A stretch of 64,000 nt of DNA, taken from Cytophagaceae bacterium (GTDB lineage: Bacteria > Bacteroidota > Bacteroidia > Cytophagales > Spirosomataceae). Below, in pieces: positions 51,537-60,386 of the stretch (positions within the stretch are counted from its first letter, which is position 1; each line of letters starts with the position of its first letter). Under the pieces are notes generated by a model. It was not told the origin of the DNA and made no database searches. It saw only the letters and a program-made list of their open reading frames with translations. Where the stretch lies: NCBI GenBank assembly GCA_016722655.1, contig JADKIR010000004.1:2852001-2916000 (forward strand), given 5' to 3'. The translations under genes were made by a program, and so were the position numbers.

Positions 51537-51721
51537 TTTGAAGGGAATTTAAATTGAGATTATATTTTAATTCAAAGCTATTGGTTTTATTGAAAAATTA
51601 TTCTCACATATCCAAAAATGTTTATCCAATAATGAAAGGGAATGCTTAAAAATCATCGTTTTTCATTTACAGCTACCTATTACCATATTTTTGATTTCTG
51701 TTGGAATTAGATTTGGTAAAT

Positions 51722-51820
51722 ATGATTGATTTTGTAGGAGTTACATTATTAGGATTTCCAACTCATGTTTGGTTTTTGATGATGTTTCTATGGAAGAAGT
51801 TTAGGCCAAAGACAGAATAA
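51722..51820 (+). CDS. Possible small membrane protein
   Basis: A 32-residue open frame, MIDFVGVTLLGFPTHVWFLM then MFLWKKFRPKTE, has one hydrophobic segment followed by a basic tail, a common form for small membrane proteins. There is no clear ribosome site, so this is a weak call. The surrounding stretch 51537-52000 has nothing else. Confidence 0.22.
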   Translation: MIDFVGVTLLGFPTHVWFLMMFLWKKFRPKTE

Positions 51821-52000
51821 AAATAATTGAAAAAACCATAAATGCATGTTCCCAATTATGGCCTGTTCAACACACTTCGTTCTTTTAATATATTTAAGTT
51901 TTTCTTTGATATGGAAATCTGCCTAATCACAAAATACAGGCATTTTTAAGTGTCACTGAATTTATATTTTTCCTATATTTATACTTCATTATCATTTCGG

Positions 52001-52834
52001 ATGAATACCGAATATTTACATTTTCAGACTGATTACGATTTGCTTTTGAGTAAAAAGCATCTTCAGGGCGATGATGTATGGACTACCCCTGATGGCAGAC
52101 TGGGCAAGGGAAGTCCGTTTTCGGCGAGAGATGTGGCAATCCTGCTTTATGAGATGGGTGCTTCTCATGAAATGACCGTGGCTCTGGCCGAAAAGTATCT
52201 GGAGGGTTGGCGTCAATCGGGAGCCATACATACTAATCCGGGGGCTTTGGGTCCGATTTGTCTCATCATTGGAGCTGCCAGAGTATTATGTTATCTGGGG
52301 TATGTTCACGACGACCGGCTGCATATTACTATCAAATATTTACTTGAAAAACAGCATATAGATGGGGGCTGGAGATGTGCCGCCGTCAAAATGGGCCGAA
52401 AACCCGAATGGGACGCTTCCAACCCTGCTACTACACTTGAGGCCCTCGATGTATTTAGATTTACCGATCAGTTTCAGGAAAATACTGTTTTGGAAAAGGC
52501 GGTGAGTTTTTTACTTGACCATCACGACTATCGCTTGCCATTGGGCCCGTGTGCCTTTGGGCAGGGAAGTCTATTTCACAAAACCGAATTTCCTTTTTTC
52601 AGATATAATCTTTTCTACTATGTTTATGTGCTTTCATTTTACAGGAGTGCCAGAGATGATTCACGGTTTTTGGAGGCATTTGAAAAACTAAAATCGAAGA
52701 TAGTATCCGATGAACTGGTGATAGAAAATCCCAACAGAGGTTTGAAAGAACTCTCATTTGGCAAAAAAGGTGAGTCTAATCCTTTGGCCAACCGGCGATA
52801 TTTGGAAATAATTAAAAACATGAGAAATACATGA
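52001..52834 (+). CDS. Terpenoid-cyclase-like alpha-alpha toroid protein
   Basis: A 277-residue protein with helical repeats like those of prenyltransferase/squalene-cyclase toroids: IKYLLEKQHIDGGWRCAAVKMGR carries the QxxDGGW-type QW motif, followed by NPATTLEALDVFRFT. It lacks the DxDD catalytic motif of squalene-hopene cyclases, so a cyclase activity is doubtful. The ATG at 52001 is chosen; a longer frame from 51950 begins with TTG. Its stop overlaps the start of the next gene (ATGA), so both are co-translated. Confidence 0.8.
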   Translation: MNTEYLHFQTDYDLLLSKKHLQGDDVWTTPDGRLGKGSPFSARDVAILLYEMGASHEMTVALAEKYLEGWRQSGAIHTNPGALGPICLIIGAARVLCYLGYVHDDRLHITIKYLLEKQHIDGGWRCAAVKMGRKPEWDASNPATTLEALDVFRFTDQFQENTVLEKAVSFLLDHHDYRLPLGPCAFGQGSLFHKTEFPFFRYNLFYYVYVLSFYRSARDDSRFLEAFEKLKSKIVSDELVIENPNRGLKELSFGKKGESNPLANRRYLEIIKNMRNT

Positions 52835-53337
52835 TCGTAACCTTAAGAAGACTGGAGATGGCCGATGCTCCTGAAATAGCCCGGATGGTCAATAACCGCA
52901 AAATCTGGGACAATCTACGCGATTTTATCCCAAATCCTTATGGAGTGGCGGATGGTGAGTTTTTTGTGAATCTTACTCAAAAAGAAAACCCGCCACAGAC
53001 TTTCGGCATTGTTTTCAACGAAACCGAGCTTTGTGGAGTCATGGGGCTGGTAATTCAGAAAGATGTCCACCGGTTTTCGGCTGAAATAGGATATTGGATA
53101 GGAGAGGAGTTTTGGGGCAAAGGAATTGGCACCAAAGCCATTAATCTTATGGTGGATTATGGGTTTAATGAATTGAGCCTCAACAGAATTTACTCCGGCG
53201 TGTTTGAATACAATCAGCCTTCCATGCGGATTCTTGAGAAATGCGGTTTTGTGAAAGAGGGTATTTTGAAAAAGGCGGTTTATAAAAACGGCAAATTCTG
53301 GGACGAGCACAGATACGCCCTTTTGAAACCGGAATAA
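52831..53337 (+). CDS. GNAT N-acetyltransferase (RimJ/RimL type)
   Basis: A 168-residue acetyltransferase: LRRLEMADAPEIARMVNNRKIWDNLRDFIP at the start, the acetyl-CoA loop in EIGYWIGEEFWGKGIGTKAI (Q/RxxGxG/A type) and the closing YNQPSMRILEKCGFVKEGILKKAVYKNGKFWD. It is the second gene of a pair with the toroid protein. Substrate unknown. Confidence 0.9.
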   Translation: MIVTLRRLEMADAPEIARMVNNRKIWDNLRDFIPNPYGVADGEFFVNLTQKENPPQTFGIVFNETELCGVMGLVIQKDVHRFSAEIGYWIGEEFWGKGIGTKAINLMVDYGFNELSLNRIYSGVFEYNQPSMRILEKCGFVKEGILKKAVYKNGKFWDEHRYALLKPE

Positions 53338-53349
53338 TAAAATCAAATC

Positions 53350-53600
53350 AATCGATTTTGGTTACACGAAGTTTCACAAAGGAGACACAAAGCTTCTCAA
53401 AGAGTATCCTCATTCTTTGTGTCTTTTGCGAATCTTTGTGTTTTTTGCGGTATAAAAATCATCAATCGAAAATCAACTAAATCTCGATGCGAGTTTTAAA
53501 CATTAAGGTAGATTAAGGAATTAAGATCATTAAGCTCGTTCTTGGTAGCCTAAATCTTAGCCATAAAGAAAACTAAAATCTAAAATCGATAATCTGAAAT
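53350..53600. repeat. Intergenic inverted repeat of dispersed type
   Basis: TTTCACAAAGGAGACACAAAG and, about 40 bp on, CTTTGTGTCTTTTGCGAATC and CTTTGTGTTTTTTGCGG form an imperfect inverted repeat. Further right, TTAAACATTAAGGTAGATTA and AATCTAAAATCGATAATCTG/AAATCGAAAATCGATTT are short direct repeats. No gene in 53338-53611. Confidence 0.55.
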
Positions 53601-53611
53601 CGAAAATCGAT

Positions 53612-54565
53612 TTACTCATTCCAAAGATTTTCTAAGGTATAATCTGAGCCGGGCAGGCACCAGAAATTACCTTTGATGTAACGATTGTGCAGGTCAATCG
53701 CCGACAATCTTTGCATTTCTTCAGAGCTAAGAGTAATATCTGCTGCCTCGAGGTTTTCGATGAGTCTTTCTTTTCTCACCGATTTGGGTATTACGCTTAC
53801 ACCATAATTTACCGCCCATGCCAGCATCACCTGAGCAGGAGTGATTGCCTTTTCCTTTGCAATAGCGTTAATCACCTCATTATGAAAAAGGTTGGGGTCG
53901 CCGGGAGTGATTCTTGTGGCGGGTCGGTCGGCAGAACCCAGGGGAGCATAAGCAGTCAGAATGATTCCGTGCTCATCGGTATAGGCTTTCAAAGGCTTTT
54001 GCTGCATGAACGGGTGCATTTCGACCTGATCAACTTCCGGCTTTACTCCGGTATCTTTCCATATATCTGCGATTTTTTTTGCACTGAAATTTGAAACGCC
54101 AATATGTTTGCTTAAGCCGGCGGCTTTTATGTCAATCATCCCTTCCCAGGTTTCAGAGAGGGTAGTTTTAGTCAGACTAACCAGCTGGCTGCCATTTTCA
54201 GGGAAAGCGATATCATCCACTACCACCACCGGCCAATGGATAAGATATAAGTCCAGATATTCGCATTGTAAATCTTTCAGGGAAATATCAAATGCAGGCC
54301 TTACCTGCTCTTTCCGGTGTCGGTTGTTCCAGAGTTTTGAAGTGATCCAAAGGTCTTCCCGCTTTACATCGCCGGCTTTCAGGGCATCGGCAAATGCATC
54401 ACCAATTTCTTTTTCGTTACCGTACAGATACGCACAGTCAAAATGGCGATAGCCCACTTCAATGGCAGCTCTAACGGCTTTATAAACTTCTCCTTTATCT
54501 GATTTCCAGGTGCCAAGACCCAGGGCGGGCATTTTATCTCCGTTTTCGAAGTCGAAATATTTCAT
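53612..54565 (-). CDS. Aldo/keto reductase
   Basis: A 317-residue NADPH-dependent AKR: LGLGTWKSDKGEV at the start, catalytic Asp and Tyr in HFDCAYLYGNE, catalytic Lys in WITSKLWNNRHR, His in YLIHWPV, and the cofactor segment VIPKSVRKERLIEN. It reduces aldehydes or ketones; the substrate is unknown. Monocistronic, 110 bp after the dps gene on the same strand. Confidence 0.93.
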   Translation of the reverse strand: MKYFDFENGDKMPALGLGTWKSDKGEVYKAVRAAIEVGYRHFDCAYLYGNEKEIGDAFADALKAGDVKREDLWITSKLWNNRHRKEQVRPAFDISLKDLQCEYLDLYLIHWPVVVVDDIAFPENGSQLVSLTKTTLSETWEGMIDIKAAGLSKHIGVSNFSAKKIADIWKDTGVKPEVDQVEMHPFMQQKPLKAYTDEHGIILTAYAPLGSADRPATRITPGDPNLFHNEVINAIAKEKAITPAQVMLAWAVNYGVSVIPKSVRKERLIENLEAADITLSSEEMQRLSAIDLHNRYIKGNFWCLPGSDYTLENLWNE

Positions 54566-54676
54566 TTTGTAATGGTTGAATTATTTTGTAAATTAAAATA
54601 GAAAATACTTATCCTGAAAAGGAATCGTATTTTCTACTTATTCTTTTATATACAGAACCTCGAAAAGGTTCCTTTG

Positions 54677-55150
54677 TTATTTTAAAAATGCCGAATACAT
54701 CCACACCAGTTTTTCCTGTTCTCTTATATAATCACTCATAAGGGCGTTTGTGCCTTCGTCGTTGGCGTCGGCTGAGAGGTTGAGGAGCTCTCTTTGCTTA
54801 ATTATCAATATTTTAAAAGCCTCCAGTATTTGGGCCACGGCTTTTACTCCGTCAGTTACCTTCGGACTTTCTTTTATCTCCGACACTTTCACATAAGAGC
54901 TGTAATTATGCTCCGGGGTATGTCCAAGTGTAAGAATTCTCTCTGCCAGTTCATCTATTTTTAAGAGGAGGTTATTGTACAGTTCCTCAAATTTCAGATG
55001 TAGTTCAAAAAATTTCTCACCTTTGATGTTCCAGTGATAGCCCCTTGTATTTTGATAAAAAACCGAATAATTGGCCTGAAGTTCACTGAGCTTTTCGGCA
55101 AGGTTTTCTGCCTTTTTTATTTCTAATCCTATCAAATTTAAATTTTCCAT
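54677..55150 (-). CDS. dps: Dps-family ferritin-like DNA-protection protein
   Basis: A 157-residue Dps: the ferroxidase site residues lie in NTRGYHWNIKGEKFFELHLKFEELYNNLLLKIDELAERI (His, then two carboxylates), followed by the usual helix-rich C-terminal part. Dps forms a dodecamer that oxidises and stores iron with peroxide and protects DNA. Length is normal. Confidence 0.93.
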   Translation of the reverse strand: MENLNLIGLEIKKAENLAEKLSELQANYSVFYQNTRGYHWNIKGEKFFELHLKFEELYNNLLLKIDELAERILTLGHTPEHNYSSYVKVSEIKESPKVTDGVKAVAQILEAFKILIIKQRELLNLSADANDEGTNALMSDYIREQEKLVWMYSAFLK

Positions 55151-55234
55151 ACTTATGCATTTATTTATGTTACAAATCTCAGAAATATAAATTCAAAGAA
55201 ATAGGAACTATGTCACAAAAGGGTGTTCAGCTTT

Positions 55235-56200
55235 TCAAAATAAAAGATAAGCCAGATATGAAAAATAGATAATCAGCATTCCGATACCTTCCTTGCGATC
55301 AAGTGTATGCCTTTTGCCTATGTACATACCCACAAACATCACTAAACTGGCAAAAATAGTGAGAAGAATATCAATATTGGATGAAGAACTAAATGGCAAC
55401 GGATGGATGATTGAACTTACCCCAAGAATCCAGAAAATATTAAAGATATTGGAACCGACCACGTTTCCTATCGCAATGTCAGTTTGTTTTTTGTAAGCTG
55501 CAACTGCCGAGGTGGCGAGTTCCGGAAGTGATGTGCCAATAGCAACTACAGTGAGTCCAATCACCGATTCGCTCATGCCCACCATCCTGGCCAGCACCAC
55601 TGCTCCATCTACGATCCATTTTCCACCAATCACCAGTCCCGTCAATCCTAGTAATACAAAAAGAATGGATTTTTGATTGGAAAGTTCTTTGATTTCGCCT
55701 TCATTTTCGTCTGGTGCGTGGTCTCCTTTGGTTAAACCAATGGTGTAATACATAAATATGATGAAGAAAGCGATAAGAATCATGCCGTCACTTCGGGAAA
55801 CCACAGAGGCACTTTCACCGTCAATCAACTTATCATTGGCCAAAAAGAACAAAACCAGTGCCGCCAGTAAACTGAAAGGTATTTCTTTAATTACCGTGTT
55901 TCGTTTGGCAGTTAATGGATATATGAGAGAAGAAATTCCTAAAATCAAAAGAACGTTGGCGATATTGCTGCCCAGTATATTGCCGATGGCGATTTCAGAA
56001 TTTCCTGACAAGGATGCGAATATGTTTACGACCAGCTCAGGCATTGAAGTACCAAAAGCAACGATAGTCAAACCAATTACAATGGGCGAAATATTATATT
56101 TTTTGGCAATAGAGGAAGCACCGTCAACGAGGAAATCTGCACCTTTTATTAAAAACAGGAAACCAACAAAGAATAAAATCAGGACGATTGTTTGTGACAT
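55235..56200 (-). CDS. Calcium/sodium antiporter (CaCA family, YrbG-like)
   Basis: A 321-residue inner-membrane exchanger with ten or eleven helices and two inverted alpha-repeats: IVAFGTSMPELVVNIFASL with GNILGSNIANVLLILG, and VVAIGTSLPELATSAVA with GNVVGSNIFNIFWILG. The acidic residues in both PEL motifs are the ion site. It exports Ca2+ against Na+ or H+; direction and ion are inferred from the family. Confidence 0.93.
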   Translation of the reverse strand: MSQTIVLILFFVGFLFLIKGADFLVDGASSIAKKYNISPIVIGLTIVAFGTSMPELVVNIFASLSGNSEIAIGNILGSNIANVLLILGISSLIYPLTAKRNTVIKEIPFSLLAALVLFFLANDKLIDGESASVVSRSDGMILIAFFIIFMYYTIGLTKGDHAPDENEGEIKELSNQKSILFVLLGLTGLVIGGKWIVDGAVVLARMVGMSESVIGLTVVAIGTSLPELATSAVAAYKKQTDIAIGNVVGSNIFNIFWILGVSSIIHPLPFSSSSNIDILLTIFASLVMFVGMYIGKRHTLDRKEGIGMLIIYFSYLAYLLF

Positions 56201-56393
56201 TTTGTATTACATTGAAATATAAAATTCAAAATTCGCTCTTATTTTTCAGAAAACAATTTCGGTTTTCCATAAAAAAATGTTTTTTTTGTTTCTGTATCCC
56301 AAAAGCCTTAATAGTAATGTTAAATCTTTTTTTTTAGGGAAAGTAAAAATGGATATTTTCGGAAATCATTCAATACTAAATACATAAGTTAAA

Positions 56394-56753
56394 ATGGAAA
56401 AAAATATAATTTCGGTAGCTGATTATATAGCCCGGTTTCCGGTAGATGTTCAGGACAGACTGTACGCTATCAGGGATATAATTATTGAAAATTGCCCCGA
56501 TGCGGCCGAATCCATGGCTTATGGGATGCCTGCCTATAAACTCAACAAAAAACCACTGGTATATTATGCGGCTTATGATAAGCACATTGGTTTTTACGCC
56601 ACACCCAGCGGTCACGAACAGTTTAAAGAACGCTTGTCAAAATACAAACAAGGCAAAGGTTCTGTTCAGTTTCCCCTTGATGAAGAACTACCTTTTGATC
56701 TCATAATCGATATCGTGAAGTTTAGGGTGGAGGAAAATTCAAAAAAGAAATAA
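56394..56753 (+). CDS. DUF1801 (YdhG-like) protein
   Basis: A 119-residue protein: SVADYIARFPVDVQDRLYAIRDIIIE, then ESMAYGMPAYKLNKKPLVYYAAYDKHIGFYATPSG and SVQFPLDEELPFDLIIDIVKFRVEE are the DUF1801 signature. Small cytosolic fold of unknown function, sometimes with iron chaperone-like annotation. First of a series of plus-strand genes. Confidence 0.9.
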   Translation: MEKNIISVADYIARFPVDVQDRLYAIRDIIIENCPDAAESMAYGMPAYKLNKKPLVYYAAYDKHIGFYATPSGHEQFKERLSKYKQGKGSVQFPLDEELPFDLIIDIVKFRVEENSKKK

Positions 56754-56804
56754 CCTGAATTTCAAGGTGAATAATTGTGTTATTTACCAAATAACCATTT
56801 TAAA

Positions 56805-57431
56805 ATGTCAAATGACCCCTGGACCCAGCGTTGGAATGAACGCTATGGACAATCGGAATATGCTTACGGTGAAGAACCTAATGAATTTCTTAAAGAAAAA
56901 ATAGGAGCAATGTCTCCCGGAAACGCTCTGTTTCCTGCCGAAGGCGAGGGCCGGAATGGTGTATTTGCTGCAAAATTGGGATGGAAGGTCTCCGCTTTTG
57001 ATTTGAGCGAAGAAGGAATGAAAAAAGCAATAAAATTAGCCGGGAAGCATTCTGTTTTCCTAGATTATCAGGTAGGAGAGCTTCAAAACCTGAATTATAA
57101 AAATGATAGTTTTGATTTAGTTGCATTGATTTTTGCTCATTTTCCGGCTGAAATTAAGTCTGAAATTCATCAATCACTTACCACATTACTTAAGAAAGGA
57201 GGCATTGTGATTTTTGAGGCTTTCAGTAAAAAGCATTTGGATTACCAGGCGAAAAATCCTGCGGTGGGAGGTCCGAGAGACCTAGGTTCCTTATTCTCAT
57301 TGGAAGAAATTAAAAATGATTTTAATGATTTTGAGTTTTTAGAGTTAGAAGAAAAGGAAATAGAACTGTCTGAAGGGCAGTTTCATTCGGGTCTTGGATC
57401 GGTTATCAGATTTATCGGTAAGAAAAAATAA
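56805..57431 (+). CDS. Class I SAM-dependent methyltransferase (TehB-like)
   Basis: A 208-residue methyltransferase: WTQRWNERYGQSEYAYGEEPNEFL at the start, then LFPAEGEGRNGVFAAKLGWKVSAFDLSEEGMKKA (SAM motif I region in the divergent PAEGEGRNG form typical of this subgroup) and LVALIFAHFP. Relatives include TehB-type enzymes. I chose the ATG at 56805; the upstream ATG at 56775 adds unrelated residues. Its stop overlaps the next start (TAATG). Confidence 0.9.
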   Translation: MSNDPWTQRWNERYGQSEYAYGEEPNEFLKEKIGAMSPGNALFPAEGEGRNGVFAAKLGWKVSAFDLSEEGMKKAIKLAGKHSVFLDYQVGELQNLNYKNDSFDLVALIFAHFPAEIKSEIHQSLTTLLKKGGIVIFEAFSKKHLDYQAKNPAVGGPRDLGSLFSLEEIKNDFNDFEFLELEEKEIELSEGQFHSGLGSVIRFIGKKK

Positions 57432-58297
57432 TGAAAAAAGTCATACTGTTTGGTGCTAGCGGCCATGTGGGCAGAAAAGTAGCTGAAGAATTAGCCCGGC
57501 AGCATTTTGAGCTCACCGTGGTGATTCGTAACAATGCCAAAGCACATTACTTTAAAGACATTCAGGCAAAAATAGTTAATGCCGACGTTTTGAAACCCGA
57601 TTCACTTCGTGGTATTTGCCATGGGCAGGATGTGGTGATTTCTACCCTGGGCAAAAGTGTATCACCCAATGACTGGAGTAAGCCTACTTTCAGACAAGTG
57701 GATTTGGAAGGAAACGTTAACATTCTGAACGAAGCCCAAAAAAGTGGCGTAAAAAAGTTTATTTATTTATCTGCTTTTCATGCCGAAAAATACCCAGACT
57801 TAAACTACTTCGCTGTTCATGAGCAGTTTTCCATGATTTTGATCAATTCAGGCATTGATTATTCGGTCATTAAACCGCCCGCCATATATTCTGCGTTTTT
57901 AGATATGATTGATCTGGCCTCTAAAGGTCGATTGGTCAGTATCGGTTCGGGTGAGTTTAAAACCAATCCCATATATGAAGGCGATCTGGCGAAAATAATC
58001 GTTGACAATATTCATCAAACAAATAGCATCGTTGAGGCGGGTGGGAAAAATATTTATTCCCGAATTCAAATGCTGGAAATAATTCAGCAAAATGTAAACC
58101 CTGCAAACAAAATCCAAAAATTGCCGCTCAAATTGGTGAAAATGGTGTTGCCGGTTTTGAGTATCATCAATAAAAATGCTTACGATAAATTTGCCTTTTT
58201 TTTAAAAGTAATGAATACCGATACCCTAGCCCCGCAAATAGGGGAGCAGAGTTTTGAGGAATACATTAAAGACAAAATCGCATTTGACCACAATTAA
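57431..58297 (+). CDS. Atypical SDR / NmrA-like NAD(P)-binding protein
   Basis: A 288-residue Rossmann protein: KKVILFGASGHVGRKVAEEL is the GxxGxxG cofactor site, followed by NADVLKPDSLRGICHGQDVVISTLG and IYLSAFHAEK. It lacks the YxxxK pair of classical SDRs in typical spacing, so it may be a redox sensor or isomerase. Translationally coupled to the methyltransferase gene and 6 nt before the esterase gene. Confidence 0.88.
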   Translation: MKKVILFGASGHVGRKVAEELARQHFELTVVIRNNAKAHYFKDIQAKIVNADVLKPDSLRGICHGQDVVISTLGKSVSPNDWSKPTFRQVDLEGNVNILNEAQKSGVKKFIYLSAFHAEKYPDLNYFAVHEQFSMILINSGIDYSVIKPPAIYSAFLDMIDLASKGRLVSIGSGEFKTNPIYEGDLAKIIVDNIHQTNSIVEAGGKNIYSRIQMLEIIQQNVNPANKIQKLPLKLVKMVLPVLSIINKNAYDKFAFFLKVMNTDTLAPQIGEQSFEEYIKDKIAFDHN

Positions 58298-58303
58298 TTT
58301 CCG

Positions 58304-59119
58304 ATGAAAAACTTACTTTTTATTCTTTTATTTATTGCTGTGCAGTCATTTGCCCAGATAAATGGTATCAAAAAACCATTGAGTATTGGTGAAATAAATA
58401 CCATCCATTCCGGGATTCTAAACGAAGACCGCACACTCAATATTTATCTTCCTCAAACCTACAACGACAGCACCCATTATCCGGTAATCTATCTTTTAGA
58501 CGGCACCCTTAACGAAGATTTCATTCATATTGCCGGTTTGACCCAATTTTTCAATCTTATGTTTCAGATGCCTGATTGTATTGTGGTGGGCATTGCCAAT
58601 GTGGACCGTAAACGTGATTTTACTTTTCATACCGAACTGAAAGACCTGAAGAAAAATTATCCGACCACAGGACATTCTGAAAAATTTATTGAATTCATTG
58701 AAAAAGAATTACAACCTTATATTTCAGAAAATTACCGTGTAAATGACACCCGGTATCTGATTGGTCAATCTCTGGGTGGCCTTTTGGCCTCTGAAATACT
58801 CCTGAAAAAGCCGCATCTTTTCAGTCATTACTTTATCATTAGCCCCAGTCTTTGGTGGGACAATGAAAGTTTGCTCAATGCCGCCCCCAAATTGCTCGCC
58901 GGCCAGCCTGATACGGAAAGATATGTGTATGTGTCAGTAGGAAAAGATGAAGACAAAATTATGCGTCGGGAAGCCGAGTCTCTTTTTCAGATTTTACAAA
59001 AATCAGCTAAAAAGAATCTCAAATCCGAATTTAATCTCATGCAAGGCGAAAACCATGCAACTGTACTTCACAGAAGTATCTATGAGGGTTTTTTGAGGCT
59101 TTTTCCGTATAAAAATTAA
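58304..59119 (+). CDS. Secreted esterase (EstD/PF00756 type)
   Basis: A 271-residue alpha/beta hydrolase with a signal peptide (AVQSFAQ|ING). The nucleophile Ser is in YLIGQSLGGLLASEI, the acid probably in VGKDEDK, and the His in MQGENHATVLH. The fold matches esterase D/IroE-type enzymes, which hydrolyse siderophore, acetyl-glycan or small esters. It is third in the short operon with the methyltransferase and SDR genes. Confidence 0.9.
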   Translation: MKNLLFILLFIAVQSFAQINGIKKPLSIGEINTIHSGILNEDRTLNIYLPQTYNDSTHYPVIYLLDGTLNEDFIHIAGLTQFFNLMFQMPDCIVVGIANVDRKRDFTFHTELKDLKKNYPTTGHSEKFIEFIEKELQPYISENYRVNDTRYLIGQSLGGLLASEILLKKPHLFSHYFIISPSLWWDNESLLNAAPKLLAGQPDTERYVYVSVGKDEDKIMRREAESLFQILQKSAKKNLKSEFNLMQGENHATVLHRSIYEGFLRLFPYKN

Positions 59120-59125
59120 AATAAT

Positions 59126-59485
59126 ATGCTAGTTTCAGTACACCCAAAACTCCCGATGCGTGACAAAGCAATCACCCTCAATTACTACGTAAACCAATTG
59201 GGATTTACCGATATTGGCACGCAGGATTATCCCGAATATTTGATTTTAAAAAAAGATGAAATCGAAATTCATTTTTTCTTATTTATAGAATTGATTCCTA
59301 AGGAAAATTATGGAATGATATACATAAGGGTGAAAAACATTGAGGAGGTTTATGCCGGTTTTCTTTCCGGAAAAGTTGCGATACATCCCAATGGCCCATT
59401 GGAAAGCAAACCCTGGGGGATGAAAGAATTCTCATTGCTCGACCCGGATAACAATTTGTTGACATTTGGGGAGGTTTTGATTTAG
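59126..59485 (+). CDS. VOC-family (bleomycin resistance/glyoxalase-like) protein
   Basis: A 119-residue protein of the glyoxalase/bleomycin-resistance superfamily: VHPKLPMRDKAITLNYYVNQLGFTDIG, then EIHFFLF, and the end GMKEFSLLDPDNNLLTFGE. Members of this small subgroup bind bleomycin without cleaving it or act in other ways. It starts 6 nt after the esterase stop. Confidence 0.88.
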   Translation: MLVSVHPKLPMRDKAITLNYYVNQLGFTDIGTQDYPEYLILKKDEIEIHFFLFIELIPKENYGMIYIRVKNIEEVYAGFLSGKVAIHPNGPLESKPWGMKEFSLLDPDNNLLTFGEVLI

Positions 59486-59545
59486 GACTTTCATGGAAAT
59501 TAAAGATTCGGGTTCCAATTTATATAAAAAATAAACTGGTCAATA

Positions 59546-59576
59546 TTTGAAAAAACAGATATTTTCCTTAATTTTG
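59546..59576 (+). promoter_or_regulatory. Promoter of rpmI-rplT
   Basis: TTTG at 59546-59549, 19 nt, TAATTTTG at 59569-59576: a full match to the Bacteroidota housekeeping promoter. Transcription would begin near 59583, giving a leader of about 36 nt before the rpmI start. Confidence 0.65.
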
Positions 59577-59618
59577 CGACCCAATTTACTTTTTCAAATA
59601 CTTAATCTGTTTTGTAAA

Positions 59619-59813
59619 ATGCCTAAGCAAAAAACAAATTCAGGAGCGAAAAAAAGATTCAAATTGACCGGCACAGGAAAAATTAAGCGTAAACACGCAT
59701 TCCATAGCCACATTTTGACTAAAAAATCGACAAAACGTAAGAGAGTTCTTGCATCGTCGGCCTTAGTAAGCTCCGCGGATGAAAACCGCATCAAAGCCTT
59801 GTTGAACGGCTAA
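59619..59813 (+). CDS. rpmI: 50S ribosomal protein L35
   Basis: A 64-residue very basic protein, MPKQKTNSGAKKRFKLTGTG followed by KIKRKHAFHSHIL and the C-terminal ALVSSADENRIKALL, the full length of L35. The start at 59619 is fixed by MPK; the frame is open further upstream but that part contains the promoter. Normally infC precedes rpmI; here it does not. Confidence 0.97.
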   Translation: MPKQKTNSGAKKRFKLTGTGKIKRKHAFHSHILTKKSTKRKRVLASSALVSSADENRIKALLNG

Positions 59814-59905
59814 TAGTTCAGCATATTGGTTCAATTGTTTCACCCGAATAAAGGCTTTAAAGATTCCGGAAAACGGAACGCCTGATTCAAAAAACGCAAA
59901 AGATT

Positions 59906-60250
59906 ATGCCACGTAGTGTCAATCATGTAGCGTCAAAAGCAAGACGTAAAAAAGTGCTTAAATTGGCGAAAGGCTATTATGGCCGTCGCAAAAATGTTTG
60001 GACGGTAGCCAAAAACGCCGTTGAAAAAGGTTTGGTGTATGCGTACATCGGCCGTAAACAAAAGAAAAGAAATTTCCGCAGCATGTGGATTGTGCGTATC
60101 AACGCAGGTGTAAGACCATTTGGAATGTCTTATTCTGTATTTATTAACAAACTACAAACTGCAGGCATCGAGCTTAACAGAAAAGTATTGGCCGACCTTG
60201 CGATGAATCATCCTGAGGCATTCAAAGCCATCGTAGAAAAAGTTAAATAA
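59906..60250 (+). CDS. rplT: 50S ribosomal protein L20
   Basis: A 114-residue L20: MPRSVNHVASKARRKKVLKL, then AKGYYGRRKNVWTVAKNAVEKG, IGRKQKKRNFRSMWIVRINAG. It binds 23S rRNA early in 50S assembly and may also repress its own operon in some bacteria. 92 nt after rpmI, with a strong terminator downstream. Confidence 0.97.
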   Translation: MPRSVNHVASKARRKKVLKLAKGYYGRRKNVWTVAKNAVEKGLVYAYIGRKQKKRNFRSMWIVRINAGVRPFGMSYSVFINKLQTAGIELNRKVLADLAMNHPEAFKAIVEKVK

Positions 60251-60272
60251 GAAACGCTAACGTTTCATTAAC

Positions 60273-60305
60273 AAAAAAAGGCATCCAACTGGGTGCCTTT
60301 TTTGT
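60273..60305 (+). terminator. Rho-independent terminator of rpmI-rplT
   Basis: GGCATCC and GGGTGCC form a 7-bp stem around AACT, preceded by A7 and followed by T6. Confidence 0.88.
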
Positions 60306-60386
60306 TACTTAAATGTAAAATTTGCGTCTATAATCTGATTTTTTTCTATATTTATAGTAATTTTATAAAAAATAAACTCAATTAAA

